The notes beneath the pieces were generated by a model. The model was not told the origin of the DNA. It made no database searches and saw only the letters and a program-made list of their open reading frames with translations. This document shows, piece after piece, positions 1 through 6,526 of a stretch of 26,778 nt of DNA. Location: assembly GCA_041628225.1 (NCBI GenBank), contig JBFKPQ010000016.1:1-26778 (forward strand). Direction: 5' to 3'. A program made the translations under genes and the position numbers. Every line of letters starts with the position of its first letter. Position 1 is the stretch's first letter. Source of the stretch: JBFKPQ01 sp041628225 (GTDB lineage Bacteria; Actinomycetota; Acidimicrobiia; Spongiisociales; JAENVV01).

Positions 1-86
1 AGCCGCAGGAGCGCGAACGCGACGGCCGCGATCCCGATCAGCCGGCTGTAACGGTAGACCATGATCTCGTGGTGGCGGCCAGCCAT
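1..86 (-). CDS. Partial membrane protein, probable transglutaminase-like (TgpA/DUF3488 type) N-terminus
   Basis: Only about 28 N-terminal codons are inside the window and the gene continues off the left edge. The readable start is M-A-G-R-H-H-E-I-M-V-Y-R-Y followed by a hydrophobic run (LIGIAAVAFALL) that looks like the first membrane helix. It begins inside the 3' end of the DUF58 gene, overlapping it by about 50 bp, or about 25 bp if the inner ATG at 62 is the true start. Neither start has a strong Shine-Dalgarno site. The order moxR - DUF58 - multi-helix transglutaminase is a recurrent bacterial operon, and that context is the main reason for the name. The domain itself cannot be seen, so the product is an inference. 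Confidence 0.45.
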   Translation of the reverse strand, partial: MAGRHHEIMVYRYSRLIGIAAVAFALLR

Positions 87-1222
87 GCCTCGGCCCATGA
101 CCCGGTGGGTGGGACGATGACCGTGGCGGCACCGGCCTTCTGGAAGAGCAACGTATCGGTGCTGGCCGTCTCGTTCACCGCCAACAAGACGGTCGAGCGG
201 TACTCGTTGGACAAGAGCTGCTGGGCGGCGAACAGATCACGATCGGGCTGTCCGGTGACGAGCAGCAGGGCACCGCCGCGGCCGCTGCGCTGGAGTCGCG
301 CCGCCACGGCGCGGATGTCGAGGTCATGATCCGGCCGTACCCGGGCGAGGGCTTCCATCACCGTGGCGTACGGCGTCGGATCGTTGTATGACATCACAGC
401 GCCGCCCGCCCAGACCTCTGCGTCGAACCCCGAGCGAAAGAGATGGCGCACGATGGACGCCGCGCCGCGCACCGCTTTTTCAAAGGTGGCCGGAGAGGCG
501 TAGGCGGCCGACCGGATGTCGAACAACACCAGGGCGCGCGACTGCCAAGGCGTTTCGAGCTGCTTGATCATCAGTTGGTCCCGCTTGGCCGAGGTCGGCC
601 AGTGCACTCGCCGGAGGTCGTCACCGGTCTGGTATTCGCGGATCGTGAAGAAGTCCTCTCCGCCGCGGTGCGAGAACTCGGGTCGGGAGGCATGCACCGA
701 CGGATCGCGTCCGCGCACGATCGGGAAGCCCTCGAGGTCTTCGACCTCCGGATAGACGATCAACTTGTCACTGCTACCGCTCAGGCCACCGTTTCGAGCC
801 AGCCGCAGAGGATCGCGGACCGTGATGCGAGCCGGACCCACCTGGTAGACCCCCCGGGGCCGGCAGAGGATCTGGTACGTGGCGGTCACCGCCTCGTTCC
901 TGCTCAGCGTGTCGGTGTGGAAGCGGGCCGAGCCGAGTCCTTCGACCTCGTCCTCGACCGTCGGGTTGAGAAGTCGGAAGCGACCTTCTTGAACGAGGGT
1001 CGCCTCGACGATCGCCTGGTCGCCTTCGTGGACCAGCGTCGGGTTGAGCCGTCTCGTGACCGTCACCCGCGGCCGGGCCGCTCGCACATAGAGGAGCGCG
1101 GCGATCGCGCCGAGCGTCAGCAGCAGGGCAGTGGCGAGCAGTTCCTCCTCGCCGAGGGCAACCCACAGGACGATCAGGGCAAGGCTGGCACCCAGGGCAG
1201 CCCAACCCCGATCCGTGAGCAT
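38..1222 (-). CDS. DUF58 domain protein
   Basis: A 394-residue protein. Two hydrophobic segments near the N-terminus (about residues 8-24 and 28-46) anchor it, followed by a beta-rich region. The diagnostic DUF58 block lies in the middle: REYQTGDDLRRVHWPTSAKR, followed by a L-M-I-K-Q-L-E segment. The C-terminal part resembles the von Willebrand A-like fold that many DUF58 proteins carry (ALVLFDIRS is a plausible first strand). Its ATG overlaps the moxR stop by one base (TGATG), so the two are probably translationally coupled. Family members are encoded beside MoxR AAA+ ATPases and are thought to act with them as a chaperone or assembly system for envelope proteins. The precise substrate is unknown. 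Confidence 0.9.
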   Translation of the reverse strand: MLTDRGWAALGASLALIVLWVALGEEELLATALLLTLGAIAALLYVRAARPRVTVTRRLNPTLVHEGDQAIVEATLVQEGRFRLLNPTVEDEVEGLGSARFHTDTLSRNEAVTATYQILCRPRGVYQVGPARITVRDPLRLARNGGLSGSSDKLIVYPEVEDLEGFPIVRGRDPSVHASRPEFSHRGGEDFFTIREYQTGDDLRRVHWPTSAKRDQLMIKQLETPWQSRALVLFDIRSAAYASPATFEKAVRGAASIVRHLFRSGFDAEVWAGGAVMSYNDPTPYATVMEALARVRPDHDLDIRAVAARLQRSGRGGALLLVTGQPDRDLFAAQQLLSNEYRSTVLLAVNETASTDTLLFQKAGAATVIVPPTGSWAEAWLAATTRSWSTVTAG

Positions 1223-2202
1223 CAGGCGGAGTCTCGGGTGCCGGGCACGCGCAGGTGCCTGAGCACGGCGTCCAGGACTTCGGAGATGGTCGTACCTCGC
1301 ATGTGGGCCTCGGGGCGGAGGGCCATCCGATGGGCCAGCACCGGATGGGCGAGGTCCTTGACGTCATCAGGAGTGACGTACTCCCGGCCCTCCATGGCGG
1401 CGCGGGTGCGTGATACCCGTTGGAGGAACAATGCCGAGCGGGGCGATGCACCAAGCATCACCTCGGCGTGGCGGCGAGTTCCTTCGACGAGGTCGATGAT
1501 GTACGACCGGACGGATGGCGCCACGTGGATCCTGCGGGCGACCTCGATCATCTGGTTGACCTCGTCGGCGTGCACGACCGGCTCGAGGTCTTCGAATGTG
1601 GACCGGATCCCGTGTGTGTCGAGGATCTCCATCGCCTTGGCGTGGTCGGGATAGCCGATGACGAGGCGCATCATGAATCGGTCGAGCTGCGCTTCGGGGA
1701 GGGGGTAGGTGCCCTCGTGCTCGATGGGGTTCTGTGTGGCGACGACCATGAAGGGGCGTTCGAGCGGTCGGGTGGTGCCGTCTACCGTGACCTGACGCTC
1801 CTCCATGGCTTCCAGCAAGGCAGCCTGGGTCTTGGGCGACGCCCGGTTGATCTCGTCGCCGACGACGATGTTGGCGAAGATGGCACCGGGATTGAACTCG
1901 AACTGGCCGGCCTGGCGGTTCCACACCGAGACACCGGTGACGTCCGACGGCAGCAGGTCCGGGGTGAATTGGATGCGCTGGAAGGTGCAGTCGATCGATC
2001 GGGCCAGCGACTTGGCGAGCTGGGTCTTGCCGACGCCGGGGACATCCTCGATGAGCGCATGGCCTTCGGCGATCAGGCAGCTGATGACGAGTTCGATCAC
2101 CGACCGCTTGCCCTGGATCACCTTTTCGATGTTGGTGGCGATCGAGGCAAATCTGTCCTGATACCAGGCGATCTGTTCCGGCTCCGGTGTGGTCGTTTGC
2201 AC
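1222..2202 (-). CDS. MoxR-family AAA+ ATPase
   Basis: A 326-residue MoxR ATPase, the usual family length. Walker A is EDVPGVGKTQ at residues 52-61, Walker B is VVGDEINR at 113-120, and the sensor region VVATQNPIEHEGTYPLPEAQ follows with the lid domain C-terminal. I chose the GTG at 2202 because GAGGAGG lies 8 nt upstream. The open frame continues to 2514, but that extension crosses the divergent gene at 2314 and encodes low-complexity arginine-rich sequence. MoxR proteins are thought to use ATP to remodel or assemble partner complexes, here most likely the DUF58 and transglutaminase-like proteins encoded directly downstream. Sub-family and substrate cannot be told from sequence alone. Confidence 0.93.
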   Translation of the reverse strand: MQTTTPEPEQIAWYQDRFASIATNIEKVIQGKRSVIELVISCLIAEGHALIEDVPGVGKTQLAKSLARSIDCTFQRIQFTPDLLPSDVTGVSVWNRQAGQFEFNPGAIFANIVVGDEINRASPKTQAALLEAMEERQVTVDGTTRPLERPFMVVATQNPIEHEGTYPLPEAQLDRFMMRLVIGYPDHAKAMEILDTHGIRSTFEDLEPVVHADEVNQMIEVARRIHVAPSVRSYIIDLVEGTRRHAEVMLGASPRSALFLQRVSRTRAAMEGREYVTPDDVKDLAHPVLAHRMALRPEAHMRGTTISEVLDAVLRHLRVPGTRDSA

Positions 2203-2271
2203 CGGGTCTACCTCCTCGGCGATCGGGAGCGCTGAGCCTATCAGAAGGCCCTCTCTAGCTTTTCTCGTGGT

Positions 2272-2313
2272 TACTATCTTCATGTCACGGCCGAGGGCGG
2301 AGGGAGCCACTCT
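2272..2313 (+). promoter_or_regulatory. Candidate -10 element and ribosome binding site of the 2314 cassette
   Basis: TACTAT at 2272-2277 fits the actinobacterial TAnnnT -10 pattern and would place the transcript start about 30 bp before the GTG at 2314. A GGAGGGAG ribosome binding site precedes the start codon. No convincing -35 hexamer is visible. The rest of the 2203-2313 gap must also hold the moxR promoter, for which I see no clear site. Confidence 0.35.
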
Positions 2314-2532
2314 GTGGGCATCGTCACGAACATCCTGCGCCGTCCGCTCCTGTGGGTCGAGGGGATGGTCACCTTGGCGACCATGCGTCGCCGAGGCGGG
2401 TGGGCCGTAGACGGGCGATATCTCGACTGGCGGAGATTTACCGCTTACGGCGATGCGTCGGCGGCGCCGCCTCCGTCGGACGTGGTCGAGTACCTCTCCT
2501 GGCGCCGCCGGCAACGGAGCATGCGCCGATGA
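2314..2532 (+). CDS. Small basic protein of unknown function
   Basis: A 72-residue protein starting at GTG 2314, with a purine-rich GGAGGGAG about 7 nt upstream. It is rich in Arg and Trp (motifs LLWVEGMVTLATMRRRGGW and YLSWRRRQRSMRR), has no membrane helix or Cys pair, and carries a central GRYLDWRRFTAYGD segment. I do not recognise a family. Its last codons overlap the next gene by 4 bp (ATGA), which argues that it is a real gene forming a two-gene unit with 2529-3191. The high positive charge would suit nucleic-acid or ribosome binding, but that is only an inference. The gene is divergent from moxR. Confidence 0.6.
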   Translation: MGIVTNILRRPLLWVEGMVTLATMRRRGGWAVDGRYLDWRRFTAYGDASAAPPPSDVVEYLSWRRRQRSMRR

Positions 2533-3191
2533 GTCCGCTGGAGCAGGAACTCCTGGACGTCGATGGCGTGGCCAACGCCCACGTTCGCATCACCGACCGC
2601 GGGCCCACCGGTGTCCGCATCGTGTTGTCGAGTGGGGCTGATCGGGCTCGGGTAGCCGGCGACATTCGTCGCATCCTGGACCAGCGTGGGTTGACCTCGA
2701 CCGTCGAGGACAGGCTCGATGACGTCGACGCCGAACGGTCGTTGCCCCCGCCGGCTGCGCTGCACCGCCCGAGTCCGCCGGTGCCCGGCCGAGATCCCGA
2801 TTCGCGTCCCGAGCCCTATCCGCGTCCGCCGATGGCCCCTCGCACCTCGCCGGGAGCGACGGAAGGACTGGGGGTCACCGTGGAGGAGACGGCCGACTCG
2901 TGTGCGGTCACGGTGGCCCGCGGCGACCGCTCCGCCCGGAGGGTGGCACGTCGCACCGAGCGGTCGGTGCGGACCGCGGCCCTCGGCGCACTGTGGGAGT
3001 TGTTGGGTCGGACCGATCCCGCTCCCGAGCTGTCGTCCGTGACGGTCGCCGAAGCCGGACATCGCCGATCGGTCACCGTCGTGCTCGTCGGGGGAGATGC
3101 CGTCGGTGTGGGGTCGGCCATGATCGGCGCCACGGAACTGCTGGGCTTTCTCGAGGCCGCCGAGCTGGCCGCCAAAGCGATTCCCGCCTAG
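2529..3191 (+). CDS. Uncharacterised two-domain protein with proline-rich linker
   Basis: A 220-residue protein starting at ATG 2529, overlapping the stop of the upstream small gene (ATGA). Residues 1-62 form a small alpha/beta unit (VDGVANAHVRITDRG, then GVRIVLSSGADRARVAGDI) with the pattern strand-strand-helix. Residues 72-112 are a Pro/Arg-rich linker, and residues 115-220 form a second alpha/beta unit (VTVEETADSCAVTVARGDR, then SVTVVLVGGDAVGVGSAMIG). There is no signal peptide and no recognisable catalytic motif. The layout is compatible with a cytosolic ligand-binding or regulatory protein, but I do not assign a function. Its stop codon overlaps that of the convergent gene on a shared CTAG. 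Confidence 0.7.
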   Translation: MSPLEQELLDVDGVANAHVRITDRGPTGVRIVLSSGADRARVAGDIRRILDQRGLTSTVEDRLDDVDAERSLPPPAALHRPSPPVPGRDPDSRPEPYPRPPMAPRTSPGATEGLGVTVEETADSCAVTVARGDRSARRVARRTERSVRTAALGALWELLGRTDPAPELSSVTVAEAGHRRSVTVVLVGGDAVGVGSAMIGATELLGFLEAAELAAKAIPA

Positions 3192-3730
3192 GCCGAGGCT
3201 CGGCTCGGATCGGTGGTCGGCAGGCTTTCGACGAACTCGATGACGACGTCGGGCACGAATTCGTCCACGATGGCGTCCTCGGGTTCCGGAAGGGTGACGA
3301 CGTCGTCGGTCTCCGACCCGAAGGCAACCTGATAGCGATCGGCCTTTCCCAGGACGTCACGAATGAACAGCCGAGCGGGATCGGTGGGCGGCTGTGACAG
3401 AGCGCCCAGGTCTTCTTCGCTCGTCGACGCGATGGCCGTCCCTGTTCGGCGAAGCTCCCACAGCATGACTTCCTGGGCGACCTTGTCCGGCGACAGGGCA
3501 TCCAGGCTCGCCAACGCCACGATGTCGGCCTGGCCGCTGGCGATGATGCCGAGCAGCGCCGCATAGCCCTCTCGCTCGGCGGCCTCGTCGGCGCGCCGGG
3601 CGTCCTGGCACACGCCGATCAGCTGGTAGCTGTTGCGTTCGGACCAGCGTCGAATCCGCTCGGACTGCATGAACGCAGTCTCGGCGGTGTCAGGTCCTGG
3701 AGTTTCGCGGACGTATCCGACGACGCGCAT
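3188..3730 (-). CDS. Degenerate serine-recombinase (resolvase-fold) protein, probably catalytically inactive
   Basis: A 180-residue protein starting at ATG 3730, with GAGAGG just upstream. Residues 1-130 follow the resolvase N-terminal fold: MRVVGYVRE, an 'ERIRRW' helix, YQLIGVCQDA, REGYAALLGIIASGQADI, VALASLDAL, and a GTAIAS strand. In active family members the first strand reads YxRxS with a nucleophilic Ser, and a D-R-L-G-R motif gives two catalytic arginines. Here residue 10 is Thr, and the second motif is D77-A-L-S-P81, so both arginines are gone, although Arg8 and Arg53 remain. The usual C-terminal HTH is replaced by an acidic tail of about 45 residues (PEPEDAIVDEFVPDV). DNA strand exchange therefore looks impossible. 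A binding or regulatory role is an inference. Confidence 0.75.
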   Translation of the reverse strand: MRVVGYVRETPGPDTAETAFMQSERIRRWSERNSYQLIGVCQDARRADEAAEREGYAALLGIIASGQADIVALASLDALSPDKVAQEVMLWELRRTGTAIASTSEEDLGALSQPPTDPARLFIRDVLGKADRYQVAFGSETDDVVTLPEPEDAIVDEFVPDVVIEFVESLPTTDPSRASA

Positions 3731-3770
3731 CGATCCCTCTCGCACCAAGGTTCGTACGTACCCGAGGCGC

Positions 3771-3798
3771 ATTGTGACAGCGGACCGCGCGGTGTCAA
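3771..3798 (-). promoter_or_regulatory. Candidate promoter of the resolvase-like gene
   Basis: On the minus strand a perfect TTGACA (3798-3793) is followed after 16 bp by CACAAT (3776-3771), four of six matches to TATAAT. Transcription would start near 3765 and give a leader of about 35 nt before ATG 3730. This is the best sigma-A-like promoter on the minus strand of the window. Confidence 0.55.
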
Positions 3799-3816
3799 GC
3801 ACCCCGGCGCCGGTGG

Positions 3817-3844
3817 TATCGTGCCTGAGCTGTCGAGGTGGTCC
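3817..3844 (+). promoter_or_regulatory. Candidate -10 and ribosome binding site of the HNH gene
   Basis: TATCGT at 3817-3822 fits TAnnnT, and GAGGTG at 3835-3840 lies 4 nt before the GTG at 3845. No good -35 is seen. The implied leader is only about 15 nt. The site is back-to-back with the promoter of the divergent resolvase-like gene. Confidence 0.35.
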
Positions 3845-4348
3845 GTGGCGAGAGCGCTCGTTCTCAATGCAACCTACGAGCCCCTGTCGGTCGTGAGCGT
3901 CCGTCGGGCGACGGTGCTCGTCCTCAATGAACGAGCCACCCTCCTCGAGGCCACCGATCGCATCTGGCATTCCGAGCAGCTCGAGGTCCCGGTCCCTTCG
4001 GTCGTCAGGTTGAACCACTTCGTTCGCGTGCCGTACGGCCGGACGGTGCCGCTGACACGCAACGCCGTCTTCGCCCGCGACGGACATCGCTGTCAATACT
4101 GTGCCGGGCCGGCGGAGAGCATCGATCATGTCGTACCCCGGTCGCGCGGTGGTCAGCACGTCTGGGAGAACGTCGTAGCCTGTTGCCGGCGCTGCAATCT
4201 TCGCAAAGGGTCCCGGCTCATCGAAGAGGCCGGCCTGGCGTTGCCGGCGCGACCTGAGGCGCCTCCTCGCTATGGCTGGATATACGCCAGAGCGGGTCCA
4301 CGTGTGGACCCGCTCTGGCGCTCGTATCTGCTCGCCGAGTCGGCCTGA
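3845..4348 (+). CDS. HNH endonuclease family protein
   Basis: A 167-residue protein starting at GTG 3845, supported by GAGGTG 4 nt upstream. The N-terminus VARALVLNATYEPLSVVSVR is the hallmark of a widespread actinobacterial HNH sub-family. The nuclease core is complete: C83xxC86 (HRCQYCAG) and C114xxC117 (CCRRCN) as a zinc-binding pair, the D94-H95 catalytic step in ESIDHVVPRSRGG, N109 in VWENVVACC, and N118. It would therefore be a metal-dependent DNA nuclease with a beta-beta-alpha-metal site. The substrate is unknown. There is no methyltransferase or phage gene beside it, so a restriction role is not supported. The 3' end of the gene contains a large perfect palindrome. Confidence 0.88.
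   Translation: MARALVLNATYEPLSVVSVRRATVLVLNERATLLEATDRIWHSEQLEVPVPSVVRLNHFVRVPYGRTVPLTRNAVFARDGHRCQYCAGPAESIDHVVPRSRGGQHVWENVVACCRRCNLRKGSRLIEEAGLALPARPEAPPRYGWIYARAGPRVDPLWRSYLLAESA
4285..4320. repeat. Perfect 17-bp inverted repeat with 2-nt spacer inside the HNH 3' end
   Basis: The arm CGCCAGAGCGGGTCCAC (4285-4301) is mirrored exactly at 4304-4320 with only GT between. In RNA it would make a very stable hairpin in either direction. It lies in coding sequence (residues 147-159 of the HNH protein), 30 to 60 bp before two convergent stop codons. No U-tract follows. Confidence 0.85.
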
Positions 4349-4370
4349 CGGTCAGGCCGACCTGACGTTT
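4339..4370. terminator. Hairpin across the HNH stop codon, probable terminator between convergent genes
   Basis: GTCGGCCTGAC (4339-4349) pairs perfectly with GTCAGGCCGAC (4351-4361), followed on the plus strand by CTGACGTTT. The stem overlaps the TGA of the HNH gene and lies in the 29-bp gap before the end of the minus-strand gene at 4378. The T-run is short, so efficiency is uncertain. Together with the preceding palindrome it could work in both directions. Confidence 0.55.
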
Positions 4371-4377
4371 GGTGAGA

Positions 4378-5631
4378 TCATGGACCGAGAACGCCCTCGT
4401 CTTCCTCGACGACTTCCACCAGTTCCTGGTAGGTGACGGGGCTCTCGATGGTTCCGAGGAACATCGACGGCTGCGTCCAGGTGCAGACCGGCATGTCGTA
4501 CTCGTCGCCCGGCAACGATGTGAGATCGACCCACACCGTGTCGCCGTCCGGCGTGTAGAACACGACGGCGTCGGGTGGCTCCACGGGATCCACGAGGCGG
4601 CTGTCGCGCGGTGCCGGGAAGAGCAGCCCTCGATACGCGGATTCGGCCGGCGTCACGAACTTCCTTTCCCGAGACGAGTAGTCGAGGTCGGCGAGGTCGG
4701 CGATGATGCCTTCCTGAACCTCGGGTTTGGCCGTCGAGGCGCCCTCGACGAGCGTCTCGATGTCGACGAACGCCGCAGTGGCGTCGACGTCATCGGAGAA
4801 GCGACCGGTGGTGCCATCCGCCCACACGGCGATGCCCGTCACGGACGGGTACAGCACGTTCGGGAAGGGTGCGTCCACCACACCGTCGTTGTTGAGGGTC
4901 ACCAGGACGACGCCGGTGCCGGCGCTGACGACCAGGTCGGCCGCCCCACAGGCGTCCGCCGCCCGGTCGAGGATGGTCACGCTGAGGTCGCCTTCCCACG
5001 GGATGTCCTCACCGACCGACGCCACGGAGGCGTAGTCGGGCGCGGTCCATCCCTGGAGCGCAGCCGGCTCGGAGTACAGATCCCAGCGGGCTACGACGGC
5101 ACCGTCGGACACGAGTTCGAGCGTCAGGTCATCCGCCTGGGTCTGCGGCACTTCGAACCCGACGGTCCAATGCGCCGGTAGCCCGACGGGTATCGACTGC
5201 AGGTTGGAACCCGGGACCGCGTGGGCCTGAGCCTTGGTGCGGTCGAGCGGGTAGACGACGCCTTCGTCGTCGACCAGCTGGAGCTGCGGATACCCCGGTT
5301 CGCCGGCGAGAGCCGTCGGCGAATAGGGGAGCGCGCGGGCCCCGTCGTTGCGAAGGGCCACCGACACCCTGACGTCGAGGTAGTTGTGTCGATCGAGCGA
5401 CCGATACAATTTGGCGTCCTGGGCTTCGAAAGCCAGGGCCGCACCGACGTACCGCTGACCGAGGTCGAGTTCCTCGGCGGTGACTTGGACGGAAGTGGCC
5501 TGCGTGTCCTCTTCCGAGGTTTCTGTCTGTAGCGCGGCGTACCGGGGAGGCCCCGAATTGGCCGCGGCTACCGGAATAACCGCCAGGGCTGTGAACGCAG
5601 TCACAGCGAGCAGCACGAGTTTACGCACCAT
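4378..5631 (-). CDS. Secreted protein with two DUF4352-like beta domains
   Basis: A 417-residue exported protein. Residues 1-24 (MVRKLVLLAVTAFTALAVIP then VAAA) form a classical signal peptide with cleavage probably after the AxA at 22-24. There is no lipobox Cys and no later membrane helix, so it is probably released or loosely wall-bound. The first half (about residues 70-175) has the pattern of DUF4352-type immunoglobulin-like domains: VRVSVALRNDGARALPYSP, QLQLVDDEGVVYPLD, then FEVP. A second beta unit follows (VVLVTLNNDGVVDAPFPNVL and onward). The C-terminus is acidic (VVEEDEGVLGP). Two Cys residues fall in the mature second half and could form a disulfide. Start codon ATG 5631 has AGGAG 10 nt upstream. 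Function is unknown. Confidence 0.75.
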   Translation of the reverse strand: MVRKLVLLAVTAFTALAVIPVAAANSGPPRYAALQTETSEEDTQATSVQVTAEELDLGQRYVGAALAFEAQDAKLYRSLDRHNYLDVRVSVALRNDGARALPYSPTALAGEPGYPQLQLVDDEGVVYPLDRTKAQAHAVPGSNLQSIPVGLPAHWTVGFEVPQTQADDLTLELVSDGAVVARWDLYSEPAALQGWTAPDYASVASVGEDIPWEGDLSVTILDRAADACGAADLVVSAGTGVVLVTLNNDGVVDAPFPNVLYPSVTGIAVWADGTTGRFSDDVDATAAFVDIETLVEGASTAKPEVQEGIIADLADLDYSSRERKFVTPAESAYRGLLFPAPRDSRLVDPVEPPDAVVFYTPDGDTVWVDLTSLPGDEYDMPVCTWTQPSMFLGTIESPVTYQELVEVVEEDEGVLGP

Positions 5632-5779
5632 TGCCTTGCATCTCCTACCTTGCGTGACGCTGGTTGCTATCTGATGAGCATCGTCAGCCGGGTGGAGCCC
5701 ATTGAGGGGTTTGTGGCCGGAAAGCGGATCGCAGTTTTGGATCCTATCGGCGTAATTACACTGGTGTTATTTGCCGCCC

Positions 5780-6289
5780 TCAGCGGATGATGACCACTGG
5801 GCACGGCGCTCGGCGAGAGAGCTTCGTCGACACCGATCCCAAGAGGCCCTCGAACATGCCCTGGCCGTGGGTGCCGACGATGAGCGCACCCGCCTGCCGG
5901 CGAGCGCATTCGGCGACGATGAGTCGGACGGGTTCTTCGCCTTCGATCGCGACGACGTCAGGGGTGTAGCCGGCGGCGCGCAACGCGTCAGCCAGCGCGG
6001 CCGTCCGGTCGCGGCCTCTGCCTTCGACGTAGTTGTGGATCATGGTGTCGTCGCCCGGCCACGATGCCGAAACCCTCGGTGCCGGTGGCGCATTTCCGAC
6101 ATATTCGGCGTCGGCGTCGATCTGCGGCTGCGGTCGCTCGCCGTAGGCCGATCGGAGATCTGCCAGCAGGGTGCGGGGGACTTCGACGACGGTGAGGATC
6201 GTGATGGTCCCGTCACCGACGAGTCGAGTGGCGAACTCGACGGCCTTCTCGGGCTCGAGGCCCCCATCGGTGGCGATGATGATGTCCAC
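5780..6289 (-). CDS. Universal stress protein (UspA family)
   Basis: A 169-residue protein starting at GTG 6289, chosen for the AGGAAGG about 7 nt upstream; the frame stays open to 6550 but that extension is not Usp-like. VDIIIATDGG at the N-terminus is the Usp first strand, and GTHGQGMFEGLLGSVSTKL near residue 139 is the nucleotide-binding loop of the ATP-binding branch. The spacing is G-2x-G-8x-G-S, one residue shorter than the common G-2x-G-9x-G motif, so ATP binding is likely but not certain. The terminal strand CPVVIIR is typical. It is a cytosolic stress-response protein without an assignable partner. It is divergent from mraZ, sharing a 237-bp intergenic region with it. Confidence 0.88.
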   Translation of the reverse strand: MDIIIATDGGLEPEKAVEFATRLVGDGTITILTVVEVPRTLLADLRSAYGERPQPQIDADAEYVGNAPPAPRVSASWPGDDTMIHNYVEGRGRDRTAALADALRAAGYTPDVVAIEGEEPVRLIVAECARRQAGALIVGTHGQGMFEGLLGSVSTKLSRRAPCPVVIIR

Positions 6290-6314
6290 GGGCGTCCTTC
6301 CTGAGGTTGGGCAC

Positions 6315-6343
6315 ACCTTACCGATCGTCCCACCCCACACGAA
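6315..6343 (-). promoter_or_regulatory. Candidate promoter of the universal stress gene
   Basis: On the minus strand TAAGGT (6320-6315) fits the TAnnnT -10 pattern, with TTCGTG (6343-6338) 17 bp upstream as a weak -35. Transcription would begin near 6308, leaving a short leader containing the AGGAAGG ribosome binding site. Confidence 0.35.
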
Positions 6344-6449
6344 GCAGCCAGTGCCCGATTTCTCGCGCCATGTCGGTGAGCCTCGGTGGCGGGGTGGGTT
6401 GGACGCAGCAGAGGCGGGGGTGATCGGGGGAAAAAAGGGGTCAAGATGG

Positions 6450-6490
6450 TTGACAAGTGGGCCGATGTGGTGCAAAGTGGGGCGCAGTGG
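6450..6490 (+). promoter_or_regulatory. MraZ operator (four tandem GTGG repeats) overlapping a -35 box
   Basis: GTGG occurs four times at an exact 10-bp spacing (6457, 6467, 6477, 6487), within units such as ACAAGTGGGC, CGATGTGGTG and CAAAGTGGGG. This matches the kind of short GTGG/TGGG direct-repeat boxes that MraZ binds in front of its own gene in other bacteria. A perfect TTGACA (6450-6455) sits at the left edge of the array, so an MraZ oligomer here would cover the promoter. The matching -10 is poor, which leaves the exact start point open. Confidence 0.75.
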
Positions 6491-6526
6491 AGGACACTGC
6501 ACCATGAGTGACAGGAACGAAGTGAC

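Noticed and set aside
443..1654. A 403-codon plus-strand open frame opposite DUF58 and moxR
   Set aside because: It lies antisense to two genes with clear domain motifs, and its translation is Arg/Gly/Asp low-complexity, as expected from shadow frames in high-G+C DNA.
2203..2514. N-terminal extension of the MoxR ATPase
   Set aside because: The extension runs across the divergent gene and lacks similarity to MoxR. The GTG at 2202 has a strong ribosome binding site and gives the standard length.
3188..3730. Resolvase-like gene as the remnant of a transposon or phage
   Set aside because: The frame is intact with its own promoter, base composition matches its neighbours, and no terminal repeats or other mobile genes are nearby.
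4285..4320. Palindrome as an insertion-sequence end or attachment site
   Set aside because: There is no second copy in the window, no transposase or integrase, no target duplication, and the repeat is within an intact coding frame.
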